This document shows positions 42,888 through 54,034 of a DNA stretch of 64,000 nucleotides, piece after piece. The number at the start of each line of letters is the position of its first letter. The stretch's first letter is position 1. A model generated the notes under the pieces. That model was not told where the DNA came from. It was given only the letters and a program-made list of their open reading frames with translations, and made no database searches. Source of the stretch: Nitrospira sp. (GTDB lineage Bacteria > Nitrospirota > Nitrospiria > Nitrospirales > Nitrospiraceae); the NCBI GenBank assembly GCA_030692565.1, contig JAUYAO010000047.1, positions 1-64,000 on the forward strand, in the 5' to 3' direction. The translations under genes and the position numbers were made by a program.

Positions 42888-44606
42888 CTAGCTCAGATCG
42901 AGCAGTTGAGAGAGATTCACGTCGAACGAAACGACCGGCACGGTGATCTGCCAGCGCTCGAGGACTTCGGGATGGACTTCGCCGATGACGCCGATGGGTT
43001 TTCCTGCGACGACGATGCGCCCTGCGCGGCCTTCCAGGAAGGACGGATGCTGGACCGGCTCCAGGCTGTAGTCTTTCCCCAGATGATAAAACAGGATATC
43101 GAGACACGAGTGGATTTCCGAGAAGTGCGCGGTCGCATGGGCAATGACGGCGCCCAACACCGTTTCCGTGCGTGAGCCTAGCTCATGCGTGGGATCGGGG
43201 ATCGCCACATCGCCGGCCTCGAACAAACGGTGCGGATAGAACGCCCGGCTCGACGCTGTTTCGACACGCAGCAACGAAGGAAGCAGCCACTGTCGCAGGC
43301 AGGAGAAGGTCAGCGTCATGGCATTCTCCACTTCGACCATCCTCCCCCACTCTGTATCAGCCAGACGCATCGTATCGCGATAGCTCTCCGGCGATCCCAT
43401 AATGTTGGAGATGATTTCCTGGAATCCCAGCCCGACCATGAGCTCACGCGCTCGATCCGACCTCTGCTCAATCCGCGAGAGCCCTCCTACCGTAAATTGC
43501 GCCGGCATGACCGGAGCGAACTCTCCGTAGCCACGGCTGATCGCGACATCTTCAACCACGTCCATCGCATGCATAAGGTCCTGCCGATAAGGCGGCAACG
43601 TTGCCTTCACCGCCCCCTTCCCAGCTGAGACCTCGTACCCGTACACTTCGAGCGCCTGCTTCACAACCTTCACACCGAGTTCTTGACCTAGTGCTTGTTC
43701 AATGGTCTTGAGTTGAATCGTCTTGGAATTCCCGAGATCCTGCGGCGTGACCACCCGTTTACCCAACGGGGTGCTCTTGGGGTAGTGCACTTCAACCGGT
43801 TCGATCACGGCGCCGCGATCGGCAAGGTTGGCAGCAAAGATATTCAGCGTAAGGACAACCATCAACTGATCGGTCCCGGTCACTTCGACAAACAGTTCGT
43901 CGTCCCCGACGCGCACTTCCCCCACTTCTCGACTGTTGATGATCGGCGGGAACGACAAGGGTTGATTCTTCGCATCACGGAGAATCGGGAGACGACTCTG
44001 CCCGGCCAGGATATGCCCATGCTCCAGCCCTTTCGGATGGACCATGAGAATTTCCGCCAGCGTCATCACCGTCTCCATACCCAGCGGGGTAAACTTCGCC
44101 TGATCCGGCTTGACCAACTCATAGGTGACCGGGAAGGCAATCTTCGCCAGCTGGTAGATCCCGATCGAGACGGTCTTTCGCTTATGCCCGAAGATATCCG
44201 CCAGCTTCTCCTGCGTCTGAATGAGCTGGGCTAAGCCTTCCTCAGTAACCCGATACCCCCTGGCTGTGCAAGCAGCGACATAGGGACGCACCTGTTCGAG
44301 CCCCGGTGCGACAATGAGCACGTGTCCCTTCTTCGCCTTCTTGGCGAAGAACGGATACGGCTTGAGCTTCCCCTGTTGCTTGATACGAATTTGCCGCGCG
44401 ATGCCTTCGCAACACCAGAGGTCGGGCCGATTGCTGTCTTGCAATTCGATGCGCAACTCTCCGGTTTCAGTATTGTGCCCCTTGAGCTCACCCTTCACGA
44501 GCATGAGCCAGTCTTCCAACTGCTCGATCGAGACCGGGCGCTTGGCGCGACCGCCGAGAGCCAGCAGCGATTCGAAGTCGTCTTTGAAAATAGAAATCGT
44601 GGGCAT
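42888..44606 (-). CDS. pheT: Phenylalanyl-tRNA synthetase beta subunit, archaeal/eukaryotic type
   Basis: 572 residues; ordinary bacterial PheT has about 800 with an EMAP/tRNA-binding N-domain and a C-terminal anticodon domain, both missing here. The N-terminus MPTISIFKDDFESLL, the DSNRPDLWCCEGIARQIR motif, the B3/B4 editing region (GMETVMTLAEI) and B5 fit the short archaeal/eukaryotic form, also known in spirochaetes. It pairs with the long alpha subunit 8 bases upstream. Charges tRNA-Phe. Probably acquired by horizontal transfer long ago. Confidence 0.9.
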   Translation of the reverse strand: MPTISIFKDDFESLLALGGRAKRPVSIEQLEDWLMLVKGELKGHNTETGELRIELQDSNRPDLWCCEGIARQIRIKQQGKLKPYPFFAKKAKKGHVLIVAPGLEQVRPYVAACTARGYRVTEEGLAQLIQTQEKLADIFGHKRKTVSIGIYQLAKIAFPVTYELVKPDQAKFTPLGMETVMTLAEILMVHPKGLEHGHILAGQSRLPILRDAKNQPLSFPPIINSREVGEVRVGDDELFVEVTGTDQLMVVLTLNIFAANLADRGAVIEPVEVHYPKSTPLGKRVVTPQDLGNSKTIQLKTIEQALGQELGVKVVKQALEVYGYEVSAGKGAVKATLPPYRQDLMHAMDVVEDVAISRGYGEFAPVMPAQFTVGGLSRIEQRSDRARELMVGLGFQEIISNIMGSPESYRDTMRLADTEWGRMVEVENAMTLTFSCLRQWLLPSLLRVETASSRAFYPHRLFEAGDVAIPDPTHELGSRTETVLGAVIAHATAHFSEIHSCLDILFYHLGKDYSLEPVQHPSFLEGRAGRIVVAGKPIGVIGEVHPEVLERWQITVPVVSFDVNLSQLLDLS

Positions 44607-44614
44607 GGCGTGCG

Positions 44615-46180
44615 CTAGAAGATCCCTCTGGTAGTCCGGATCAAGTCCAGATTGTCGGTGAACAATTCGCGAATGTCGTGAATGCCGAGCGCCACCATCG
44701 CCATGCGATCCAGGCCCAGTCCCCAGGCGATGACGGGCACGGCGACACCCAATGGCAAGGTGACTTCAGCGCGGAATAGCCCCGCTCCGCCCAGCTCCAT
44801 CCACCCCAGGCGCGGATGCCGCACATGCATTTCGACCGACGGTTCGGTAAAGGGGAAATAGGCCGGCAGGAATTTCACTTCCTTCGCCTGGGCCACTTCA
44901 CGCGCAAAGAGATTCAGGAGGCCGAGCAGCGTACGGAAGTTAATATCCTCACCCAGCACAATGCCTTCGACCTGGAAAAAATCGGTGGCATGCGTGGCGT
45001 CGACCTGGTCATAGCGGAAGCAGCGAGCGATCGAGAAATACTTTCCCGGCACGGCCGGCGCCGACGCCAACGTCCTTGCGGAAACGGCGGTCCCCTGACT
45101 CCGCAATACCAGCCGCTTGGCTCGTTCGGCATTGAAAGCGTACTTCCACCCTGTGGAACCGGTCTTGCCGCCATCCTGATGTGCCTTCGTCACCCGTGAC
45201 AGGAACGGCTCGACGATCTTCGCGGCATGCGTGGGTTGCTTCACGAAGTAGACGTCGTGAATATCGCGGGCCGGATGGAACTGCGGCATGAAGAGCGCGT
45301 CCATGTTCCAGAATTCGGTTTCCACCAGCGAGCCGCGCATTTCCTGAAAACCCATACTCACGAGCTTTGTCTTAACGGTATCGAGAAACTCGCGATAGGG
45401 ATGCTTCTTCCCCGTTCCGATGCGGGGCGCACGCAAACTGATGGTGTATTTGCGGAATCGCTTATTCCGCCAACTGCCGTCCTTCAACAGTTCGGGGGTG
45501 AGTTGAGAGACTTCCTCCGCCACTCCTTCCTTGGCGAGGTGCTCTGCCGCCTCGACTCCGGACGGAGAGAGCGTAAAGGATCGCGTGACCCGATCATCCA
45601 CCCGGAATGGCTCTTTGGCGTTCCCGCGCTTGACAGCGTAATCCTCGATCACTTGGCGATGGGGTTCAGGAAAGCTCTTTAGTTCTCGAGCCGCCTCGCT
45701 GACCTGTTGCAGCAAGACCCTCATGGCCTCGACGGTCGGACTGGGACGGCCAGTGGATTCGATACAGCCGCCCTGGACGATCAGCAACACTCCTTCTTTT
45801 TTCAAACGTCCGACCGCTTTGCTGACATCGGATGGATCCAATCCATCCTGCGCCTGCAGATCGGGGATGGTCAGCCGCTTCCCCGTGCTGGCCACTTCTC
45901 GCGCGGCTGAGAAGACCCGTTCGATCGGTGAAGCGCCACTGACATACTGTTCGCCCACCTTCGTCAGGGACACCATCGGCGTCACCGTCTCGGCAGGCAC
46001 CACCAGCAGAGACTTTGCGAGTAACCACTCGATCGCCATGCTGAGCTGGGACGGCTCCAATTCAGCCGCAGCGGCCAATGGCTCGGTCTCGAGCACGGTG
46101 CCTGCAGGACGTGACCCGAGGGCCATGAGGACCTTGATTTCGAGGGGATGCAGACTGTCGATGAGTGCGGAAGTATCCAC
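44615..46180 (-). CDS. pheS: Phenylalanyl-tRNA synthetase alpha subunit, archaeal/eukaryotic type
   Basis: About 521 residues against about 340 in normal bacterial PheS. Winged-helix domains fill the first 230 residues (HPLEIKVLMALGSRPAGTVL and a second at QAQDGLDPSDVSKAVGRL). The class II core follows with HPYREFLDTVKTKLVSMGF, FHPARDIHDVYF, FFQVEGIVLG and WGLGLDRMAM. This layout is that of archaeal/eukaryotic PheS. Start: the GTG before DTSALIDSLHPLE, 10 bases after rpe; the open frame goes 54 codons further into rpe but is not family sequence. Confidence 0.9.
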   Translation of the reverse strand: MDTSALIDSLHPLEIKVLMALGSRPAGTVLETEPLAAAAELEPSQLSMAIEWLLAKSLLVVPAETVTPMVSLTKVGEQYVSGASPIERVFSAAREVASTGKRLTIPDLQAQDGLDPSDVSKAVGRLKKEGVLLIVQGGCIESTGRPSPTVEAMRVLLQQVSEAARELKSFPEPHRQVIEDYAVKRGNAKEPFRVDDRVTRSFTLSPSGVEAAEHLAKEGVAEEVSQLTPELLKDGSWRNKRFRKYTISLRAPRIGTGKKHPYREFLDTVKTKLVSMGFQEMRGSLVETEFWNMDALFMPQFHPARDIHDVYFVKQPTHAAKIVEPFLSRVTKAHQDGGKTGSTGWKYAFNAERAKRLVLRSQGTAVSARTLASAPAVPGKYFSIARCFRYDQVDATHATDFFQVEGIVLGEDINFRTLLGLLNLFAREVAQAKEVKFLPAYFPFTEPSVEMHVRHPRLGWMELGGAGLFRAEVTLPLGVAVPVIAWGLGLDRMAMVALGIHDIRELFTDNLDLIRTTRGIF

Positions 46181-46190
46181 CCTGAATGGC

Positions 46191-46892
46191 CTATCGATGG
46201 GAAGCGGCGTGAGAGGTGATTGTGGCGGCCGGCTGCCCCGCGGTCCGCAGCGCTGCAATGGTGCCGGCATAGTCTCGGCTCGCAAAAATCGCCGAGCCGG
46301 CGACCAGGACGTCGGCTCCCGCCGCGATGATCTGCGCGGCATTGTCCGGTTTCACTCCGCCGTCGACTTCGAGCAACGCCCGGCTTTGGAGACGATCCAA
46401 CATCTCCCGAATTGAGGCAATCTTCTTCAATACGGACGGAATGAACTTCTGCCCGCCGAATCCTGGATTGACCGACATGACGAGCACCAGATCGACGTCG
46501 GCTAAAATCTCCTGCAGGACACTGACCGGCGTCGCAGGATTGAGCGTCACGCCCGCCTTGACGCCACGCTCCTTGATCGATTGAATTGTCCGATGGAGAT
46601 GAGGGCAGGCTTCGACGTGCACCGTGATGTAATCGGCTCCGGCCGTCACAAACTCCGGAATGAACGCATCGGCATTGGTAATCATCAGATGCACATCGAG
46701 CGGCACTTTAGCGACCTTCTTGATCGACTCGACGACCGGAGGACCGATCGTGAGGTTCGGCACAAAGTGTCCGTCCATCACATCGATATGAAGGAGATCC
46801 GCGCCGGCTCGTTCCACAGCCGCAATCTCATCAGCCAGACGCACGAAATCAGCTGCGAGAATCGAGGGGGCAATCAATACCGGACTACTCAT
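46191..46892 (-). CDS. rpe: Ribulose-phosphate 3-epimerase
   Basis: Interconverts ribulose-5-phosphate and xylulose-5-phosphate. 233 residues, TIM barrel, starting MSSPVLIAPSILAADF. LLHIDVMDGHFVPN, DVHLMI, MSVNPGFGGQKF and EVDGGVKPDN carry the metal His/Asp ligands and phosphate site. The start overlaps the rsmB stop by 4 bases. Confidence 0.95.
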   Translation of the reverse strand: MSSPVLIAPSILAADFVRLADEIAAVERAGADLLHIDVMDGHFVPNLTIGPPVVESIKKVAKVPLDVHLMITNADAFIPEFVTAGADYITVHVEACPHLHRTIQSIKERGVKAGVTLNPATPVSVLQEILADVDLVLVMSVNPGFGGQKFIPSVLKKIASIREMLDRLQSRALLEVDGGVKPDNAAQIIAAGADVLVAGSAIFASRDYAGTIAALRTAGQPAATITSHAASHR

Positions 46893-48331
46893 AGCGACCC
46901 TTGCGTCTTTCTCAACCGGACGGCATAGAACCCGTCCATCCCGAGGGTATTTCCCATCGTGGACAACGCGCCCTGTGCCGTCACAAACGGACTGGCAGGA
47001 GCGGGAATCCACGGCACGACGGACTCGCGAGCACAATCGGCGTGGTCCTGGCAAAACCGGATGATGACGGCTTCAGTCTCTTCCGGTTCTGTCGAGCAGG
47101 TACTATAGACCAGCACCCCGCCAGGCCGCAAGACAGTGAACGCCCGTTCGAGAATCTCTCCCTGTAAAACTTGATGGCGGGCGAACATTCCGACATCTTT
47201 TTTCCCCTTCGCATCAGGGTGTCGACGCAGTACGCCAATGCCACTGCAAGGAGCATCGACCAGGATGCGATCAAACAGGCCCATCGGCGGGAGCTGTGTC
47301 TCTATCTTCTGGCGAGGGGCAATCATGCCAAGCTCTCTCGCATCCCCCACAACCGGAGAAATGATCGCCGCACCAAGCCGCTGGCAGTTCTCTTTCAATA
47401 CCTGTAATCGCACGGCGTGACGGTCCATTGCTACGATCTGACCACGATTCGACATCAGCTCGGCCAGATGCGTCGCCTTTCCTCCAGGGGCCGCACAAAC
47501 ATCGAGAAGACGCTCGTCCGGATGTGGATCCAATAGAGGTGGAACGAGTTGCGCGGCTTCGTCTTCGACATAGAACAATCCGTCTTGAAACCCCGGGATC
47601 GTAGTGACGGCCCGTCCCTCTTCGAGCATCACCCCGACGGGGCTGACAGTTGTCGGACGGGCGGCAATCCCCGCGCCGACGAGCTGCGCAAGAAACGCGT
47701 CACGGGTCACTCGCTGACGATTCACCCGCAGCGTCAGAACTGGAACGGCACTCACGCTCTGACAGGCAGCTTCCGCCCTTTCAATCCCCATGTGTTCGAC
47801 CCATCGAGTACAGAGCCACTGGGGTACCGCGTAGCGGATCGAGAGTGCCAAAGCCGGCTCTGGGTGGAGCCCGGGGAACGGCCGTTCCGGCAAACGGATC
47901 ACGGTTCGTAACACGGCATTCACGAGGCCGCTCCAATCCCTCCCAAGCTGGGCCTTGTTGACCTTGGCCAGATTCACGGATTCATTCACGGCTGCAGAGG
48001 CCGGCACACGATCCATGTAAGCCAACTGGTACATCCCCATGCGCAGAAGCATCTGCACCATCAGCGGGAGTCGCGGCAAGGGTTTCTTCAGTGCGGGCTC
48101 CAAACGCCAATCAAGCGTCTCCTGGCGGCGCAACACTCCATAGACTAATTCCATGGCAAAGGCGCGATCACGCCCATCCATCGCTTGTCGATCCCACAAG
48201 CGATTGCAGACCTCATCGAGTGGGTCGCCTGATTTGGACTGGGTCAACAAGGCCACCAGCGCGCGGGCCCTGGCGGAAGAAGAGGCGGACTGCATTGAGA
48301 CAGGAGGAGAAGACATGGCGTGTCCGATCAC
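46889..48331 (-). CDS. rsmB: 16S rRNA m5C967 methyltransferase RsmB
   Basis: 480 residues. N-terminal NusB-like domain (about 15-160, with DRAFAMELVYGVLRRQ) and C-terminal SAM methyltransferase with DVCAAPGGKATHLAEL, the catalytic VDAPCSGIGVLRRHPD and a second Cys in YSTCSTEPEE. It methylates C967 of 16S rRNA. The GTG start overlaps the fmt stop (GTGA); an ATG five codons later is possible. Confidence 0.94.
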   Translation of the reverse strand: MIGHAMSSPPVSMQSASSSARARALVALLTQSKSGDPLDEVCNRLWDRQAMDGRDRAFAMELVYGVLRRQETLDWRLEPALKKPLPRLPLMVQMLLRMGMYQLAYMDRVPASAAVNESVNLAKVNKAQLGRDWSGLVNAVLRTVIRLPERPFPGLHPEPALALSIRYAVPQWLCTRWVEHMGIERAEAACQSVSAVPVLTLRVNRQRVTRDAFLAQLVGAGIAARPTTVSPVGVMLEEGRAVTTIPGFQDGLFYVEDEAAQLVPPLLDPHPDERLLDVCAAPGGKATHLAELMSNRGQIVAMDRHAVRLQVLKENCQRLGAAIISPVVGDARELGMIAPRQKIETQLPPMGLFDRILVDAPCSGIGVLRRHPDAKGKKDVGMFARHQVLQGEILERAFTVLRPGGVLVYSTCSTEPEETEAVIIRFCQDHADCARESVVPWIPAPASPFVTAQGALSTMGNTLGMDGFYAVRLRKTQGSL

Positions 48332-49287
48332 GCCGGTGATTCTGACGGCGGCGGCTCTGCACCGAAACGTTGGCCGGCGCTCACGCGATGCCCCGCCAAA
48401 TACTGCGCCACAGTGAGTCGTTTACTATTGGACGGTTGAATCTCTCTCAGGACTACCACCCCGTCTCCCGTCGCGATTTGGATAGACTGCTTCGTCACCT
48501 CGATGATGGTGCCGGGGGCAACATCAGGCTTCCCCGGACTCTGAGTTACGGTCCACACCATCCATCGTTCACCACCGATATACGTATAGGCACCGGGCCA
48601 GGGAGAAAGACCGCGGACACGATTGGCAATGTTGCTCGCACTCGTTGCCCAGTCAATCACCCCGTCTTCTTTCTTCAAGGGCGGGGCCAAGGTGGCCAAA
48701 GCATGATTCTGCGGCTGCGGCGTAATCGTTCCCGCCTTGAGCCTCGCAATGGTCTTCGCCAGCAAACTTCCTCCGAGTACGGCGAGGCGCGGCGCCAGCG
48801 TTCCCGATGTGTCTTCAGGGAGAATCGGCAGTGACTCCTGCAAGAGCATGGCGCCTGTATCCATCCCCTCATCCATCAGCATGGTAGTGATGCCGGTCTC
48901 GGTCTCACCGTTGATCACCGCCCATTGCACTGGCGCCGCTCCACGATATTTCGGCAGCAGCGAACCATGTACATTCACGCAACCCATCGGCGGCAAGGTA
49001 AGGATCGGGCTATGGAGAATTCGTCCATAGGCCGTGACAGCGATCAGATCGGGCTTCCAGGCTGCGAGGGCCGTGAGAAACTCAGGCACTCTGATTTTCA
49101 CAGGCTGGAGAAAAGGTATGCCTTCTCGTTGCGCAAGGAGCTTGATCGGAGGCGGAGTCAAGACTTGGCCGCGCCCTTTAGGACGATCAGGTTGCGTAAC
49201 AATGCCTACGACCTGGTCATCAGACTTCAGCAGCGCCTCAAGTGAAGGGACGGCGAATTCCGGCGTGCCCATAAAGACAATCCGCAT
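48328..49287 (-). CDS. fmt: Methionyl-tRNA formyltransferase
   Basis: Formylates Met on initiator tRNA. 319 residues: MRIVFMGTPEFAVPSLEALL at the N-terminus and the formyl-THF site with NVHGSLLPKYRGAAPVQWA, where catalytic Asn/His lie. A C-terminal OB-like domain follows. No def gene beside it, but the initiator tRNA gene lies 85 bases upstream on the other strand. Confidence 0.95.
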   Translation of the reverse strand: MRIVFMGTPEFAVPSLEALLKSDDQVVGIVTQPDRPKGRGQVLTPPPIKLLAQREGIPFLQPVKIRVPEFLTALAAWKPDLIAVTAYGRILHSPILTLPPMGCVNVHGSLLPKYRGAAPVQWAVINGETETGITTMLMDEGMDTGAMLLQESLPILPEDTSGTLAPRLAVLGGSLLAKTIARLKAGTITPQPQNHALATLAPPLKKEDGVIDWATSASNIANRVRGLSPWPGAYTYIGGERWMVWTVTQSPGKPDVAPGTIIEVTKQSIQIATGDGVVVLREIQPSNSKRLTVAQYLAGHRVSAGQRFGAEPPPSESPA

Positions 49288-49372
49288 GCTATGCCTTTAA
49301 CATCGCCCTGCACTGAATGCAACGGGTGCAACTCAGCTTGACTTGCCGTTCAACGCTTTGTTAGTCTCCATC

Positions 49373-51130
<1,758 letters not shown>

Positions 51131-51132
51131 GA

Positions 51133-51354
51133 TTACCCCTTTCCGTCACCAATTACCGTCACGGTGCACACGCGTCGCTGGCCCACTTGTCGAGTCTGCC
51201 GCTGAAACTTCTCTGGATGAGCAGCGACGTATAAGCGGAGACATTGTATCAGAGCCGGAATTCCTCTCGGAACCGCAGTTATTCGGGCAGATCCCATTGA
51301 ATGGGGCGTTGTCATGTGGGTATGGACTTTCTGTACTGCCCGACCTTTTCTCAT
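51133..51354 (-). CDS. Small ORF upstream of the recombinase, doubtful
   Basis: About 55-73 residues, ending QRRVCTVTVIGDGKG two bases before the recombinase start; codon periodicity looks fair and the spacing would suit coupling. No family recognised and no clear Shine-Dalgarno. The stretch 51355-51465 holds nothing else. Confidence 0.3.
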   Translation of the reverse strand: MRKGRAVQKVHTHMTTPHSMGSARITAVPRGIPALIQCLRLYVAAHPEKFQRQTRQVGQRRVCTVTVIGDGKG

Positions 51355-51465
51355 TTCTTTCCTATGGCTACCGCGATCAAACCCACTTCCATCTCATGAA
51401 TGTGCAGGTGCTGGCTCAGATGGCCCGCAGGCGCTCCCGTTCCCCCGTAGGCAACTCTTGTCCCT

Positions 51466-51879
51466 TCACGGAGTGAAGAAAGAGCTCTTCCATGGTTCGC
51501 TCAACGAGTGATGCCAGCCGGGAGGGAGGGGCAGGGCGTGGTATGCCACGGTGTGGATCTGGCCATATTCTCCAGCACTCTGAACCGCCCACTGAATAGA
51601 ATCAGGATCGGATGATGGCCAAAAGTAGATTCCCATCGCGTAGCCATCCAGGCTGATTGCCACATGTGGGAGATCCACATCCAATTCAATAATTGGCGAG
51701 GCTGGCACGCCTTCCAGCCAGAGAACATTGGCCACATGGCGGAGCATCAGCCCAAGCACCGTCTCGGCCACCGCACGAAAGCGCGGTTTCGCGAGGGCCG
51801 GCGCCGTCACCACGTGGCCTTGGGTACGAGCCTCACGAATACAGGCACGAAGCGCGTCGAACGGGGGATAGGTTGTCAT
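51466..51879 (-). CDS. Hypothetical protein, 137 aa
   Basis: GAGGTGG stands before the ATG. Alpha/beta protein (MTTYPPFDALRACIREARTQ) with LELDVDLPHVAISLDGYAMG-like strands in the middle and a Trp/Pro-rich C-terminus. No family recognised. It lies between the recombinase and the SSB-like gene, typical for mobile-element cargo. Confidence 0.6.
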   Translation of the reverse strand: MTTYPPFDALRACIREARTQGHVVTAPALAKPRFRAVAETVLGLMLRHVANVLWLEGVPASPIIELDVDLPHVAISLDGYAMGIYFWPSSDPDSIQWAVQSAGEYGQIHTVAYHALPLPPGWHHSLSEPWKSSFFTP

Positions 51880-51982
51880 CGACCACCTCAGATATAGGGT
51901 TCAACAAGTCTTGAGTGATGGCCCAGGCCTTCCTTGGCCCGAGCAGGTAAGGACACTGATGAAACGGAACGGACTGTCGAGC

Positions 51983-52354
51983 TCAGGCATGCAGCGCGAG
52001 TTCCTCGATGCGAATCGAGAGGACCACCCGTTCGGCAACCGTCGGAGCGTCGGCGCGGCATAGATAGTCCAGAGACCCGAGAATCCGCAGGCGGGTTCCG
52101 ACCCGCATCGTGGCCAGCCAGTCTGCGACAGGGCTCATGGCAAAGGCATGGACGAAGTAGGTGTGCCGGATCATCGTGCCGGAAGCGTTCGCTTGCAACT
52201 TGCCTTCAATCGCGAGTACCGCCACGGCTACTAATTCGCCCGTGGCTCCCACCAGTAAGTCAGGTTCCTGGACAAGCGTACCGGTCACTGAGAGCGCATT
52301 GAGATCGGTGAGGGGCCAGGTGTTGGCAGGGTCAAAACTCCGCTGTGTACCCAT
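51983..52354 (-). CDS. Single-stranded DNA-binding protein-like (OB fold)
   Basis: 123 residues. The strand pattern NALSVTGTLVQEPDLLVGAT, HTYFVHAFAMSPVADWLATM, GTRLRILGSLDYLC and IRIEELALHA matches the SSB OB fold, though diverged and without the acidic C-terminal tail of housekeeping SSB. GGAGG precedes the ATG. Such short SSB-like genes are common on integrating elements; beside the recombinase this fits. Confidence 0.72.
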   Translation of the reverse strand: MGTQRSFDPANTWPLTDLNALSVTGTLVQEPDLLVGATGELVAVAVLAIEGKLQANASGTMIRHTYFVHAFAMSPVADWLATMRVGTRLRILGSLDYLCRADAPTVAERVVLSIRIEELALHA

Positions 52355-52428
52355 AAGAACCTCCAGTGGAAAAGGGTTAACGATGGTCAGCGAGCCGGAG
52401 TTGGCCCGCGTTGGGAGTGAGGAGCGGG

Positions 52429-53640
52429 TTATCGTCCTGAGGGGATTGCGTGATTCGGTAGGTGTCGAAGCAGATCCTGAAAACGTATCGCGAGGACATC
52501 CAAGGCGCCGGACAGCCCCTCTGGGCCTGCTGCCACATCAATGCGCGTAAGCAGTTCTCGCGTCTGGATGTTGAGACAAGACAAGCTCACGCCTGATTGG
52601 TTCGCGTCACCATAGCCACTGAGGATGACCAGGAGGGTGGCCGCGCGCCAATGGCCCAGTCCGATGGCCGGGTCATCTTCGACGAGGCCATTGAGGTTCC
52701 GTTCAAGTTCCCGCCGGACGAGGGGTTGTTGGGCCTCCGAAGCCACGACGGTCAAACCCTGCTGCACGAGCACGTCTTGCACGGTGCTGAGGGGATCGGG
52801 TCGCGCCGCAGGCAGAGATTCGATCGCGATCTTGAACACCAGTGAGCGGGGCCACCGGCTGCGGGGAGCCACGACGGGCATCTCCATCCGCACCGCCGCC
52901 TCGAGCTGGTCGGCGGTGACATCGACGGGCCATCGACGGAGCACCTGATCGCGGTGCCACGCGACCAGTTCCATCCGGCCATGCGCCACCGCCGTGAACG
53001 AGACCTCGTGCTGCTGTAACGCCGTGGCCAGATGACTCACCCGAACGATGGCTCGTCCGTCTGCCGTGACGGGATATGGCACGCTGACGTCACGTGTCCC
53101 CTGCCAAGAGAGGGTGACGCGCCCTTCCGTGAGAGGACGCGAATCCGGTTCCTGCTTGTGCTCGACGACCGTTTCGACATCCTTTACCTTTCGCTCAGTG
53201 CGGACGATCGACAACGCCATCAGGCAACTCGTGAAGGTGAAGTCCACCAACGCCTTCCGTTGTTCAAGTTGGCGCGTGGGATCTGGGATGGTCGCGACAA
53301 CGCCCCAGAACCAGCCCCACACGGAAGATGGGCAGGCGAACACCCCCGCTGGAATTGCGAAAGGATTCGGGTAATACGAATGCTCCTCTTTTCGTTCGGT
53401 TCGCAGGATCTCGACCTGACGGAGCAAGGGCTGCGTCAGCCTGATGGTCCATCCCTGATGGTCCGGATGGATCAGGAGCTGAGCATCAGGCACCCCCTGT
53501 GACGTGACTGCGGTTTCTTGCCGAACGGTTGAACCAGGGATCACCCGATCGGTGACCGTGAGGCAGGCGGTCTGATTAAAGAGGAGCCAGATCAGGAAGA
53601 GATAGTAAGGAGCGCGCGTAAGATGCGATGCGTGATGCAT
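52429..53640 (-). CDS. Hypothetical lipoprotein, 403 aa
   Basis: N-terminal hydrophobic segment followed by NQTAC (Cys near 26), a probable lipobox. No known domain recognised. The middle contains VTLSWQGTRDVSVPYPVTAD, a beta-sandwich-like stretch. The C-terminal part (about 270-400) repeats alpha/beta pattern with VLVQQGLTVVASEAQQPLV and LVILSGYGDANQSG, reminiscent of proteins that assemble at the outer membrane. Function unknown. Confidence 0.6.
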   Translation of the reverse strand: MHHASHLTRAPYYLFLIWLLFNQTACLTVTDRVIPGSTVRQETAVTSQGVPDAQLLIHPDHQGWTIRLTQPLLRQVEILRTERKEEHSYYPNPFAIPAGVFACPSSVWGWFWGVVATIPDPTRQLEQRKALVDFTFTSCLMALSIVRTERKVKDVETVVEHKQEPDSRPLTEGRVTLSWQGTRDVSVPYPVTADGRAIVRVSHLATALQQHEVSFTAVAHGRMELVAWHRDQVLRRWPVDVTADQLEAAVRMEMPVVAPRSRWPRSLVFKIAIESLPAARPDPLSTVQDVLVQQGLTVVASEAQQPLVRRELERNLNGLVEDDPAIGLGHWRAATLLVILSGYGDANQSGVSLSCLNIQTRELLTRIDVAAGPEGLSGALDVLAIRFQDLLRHLPNHAIPSGR

Positions 53641-53840
53641 GATGGGTTTGTCCCTGTGAGAATGGTCGGATTATCGGAATGGATTGTAGAGATGCATCTG
53701 GATCAACCTTCACTGTGAGCCGCGATGGCTCGCAGCGTTTGGAGCGCAGCTATCGACATGCTTTCGGGATGGTCGGTGAGGCTGTTCTCAGGGCTCGACC
53801 CGGTATCCGAATCAGGAGCAGGCGAGAAGCAGCACCACTA

Positions 53841-53862
53841 GGAGGGTCGTCACTGACCCTCC
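53841..53862. terminator. Hairpin in the gap after the lipoprotein operon
   Basis: GGAGGGTC/GACCCTCC, 8-base arms, 6-base loop, no T run. It lies about 170 bases after the lipoprotein stop (54035) and just beyond the alternative frame's stop at 53850-53852. The gap 53641-54034 holds this and a possible shifted gene tail (see findings). Confidence 0.45.
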
Positions 53863-54034
53863 CACAGAATCGGTTGCTGCTGGCTCAAGGCAAGGGGTAG
53901 CACGGAGAGCACTCCGAGGGAATTGAAGCCATGACGCCTTCCGACGTTGATGCCATTGCCATCAGTCCGCCAGGGGAGACTGTCCTGTTTCAGCTTAGCA
54001 ATGCGTGCCTTCAGTTCGGCCGCAGCCTGGTCTT

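Noticed and set aside
46181-46342. 54-codon extension of PheS into rpe
   Set aside because: Arg/Pro-rich out-of-frame reading of rpe; the family sequence starts at the GTG at 46180.
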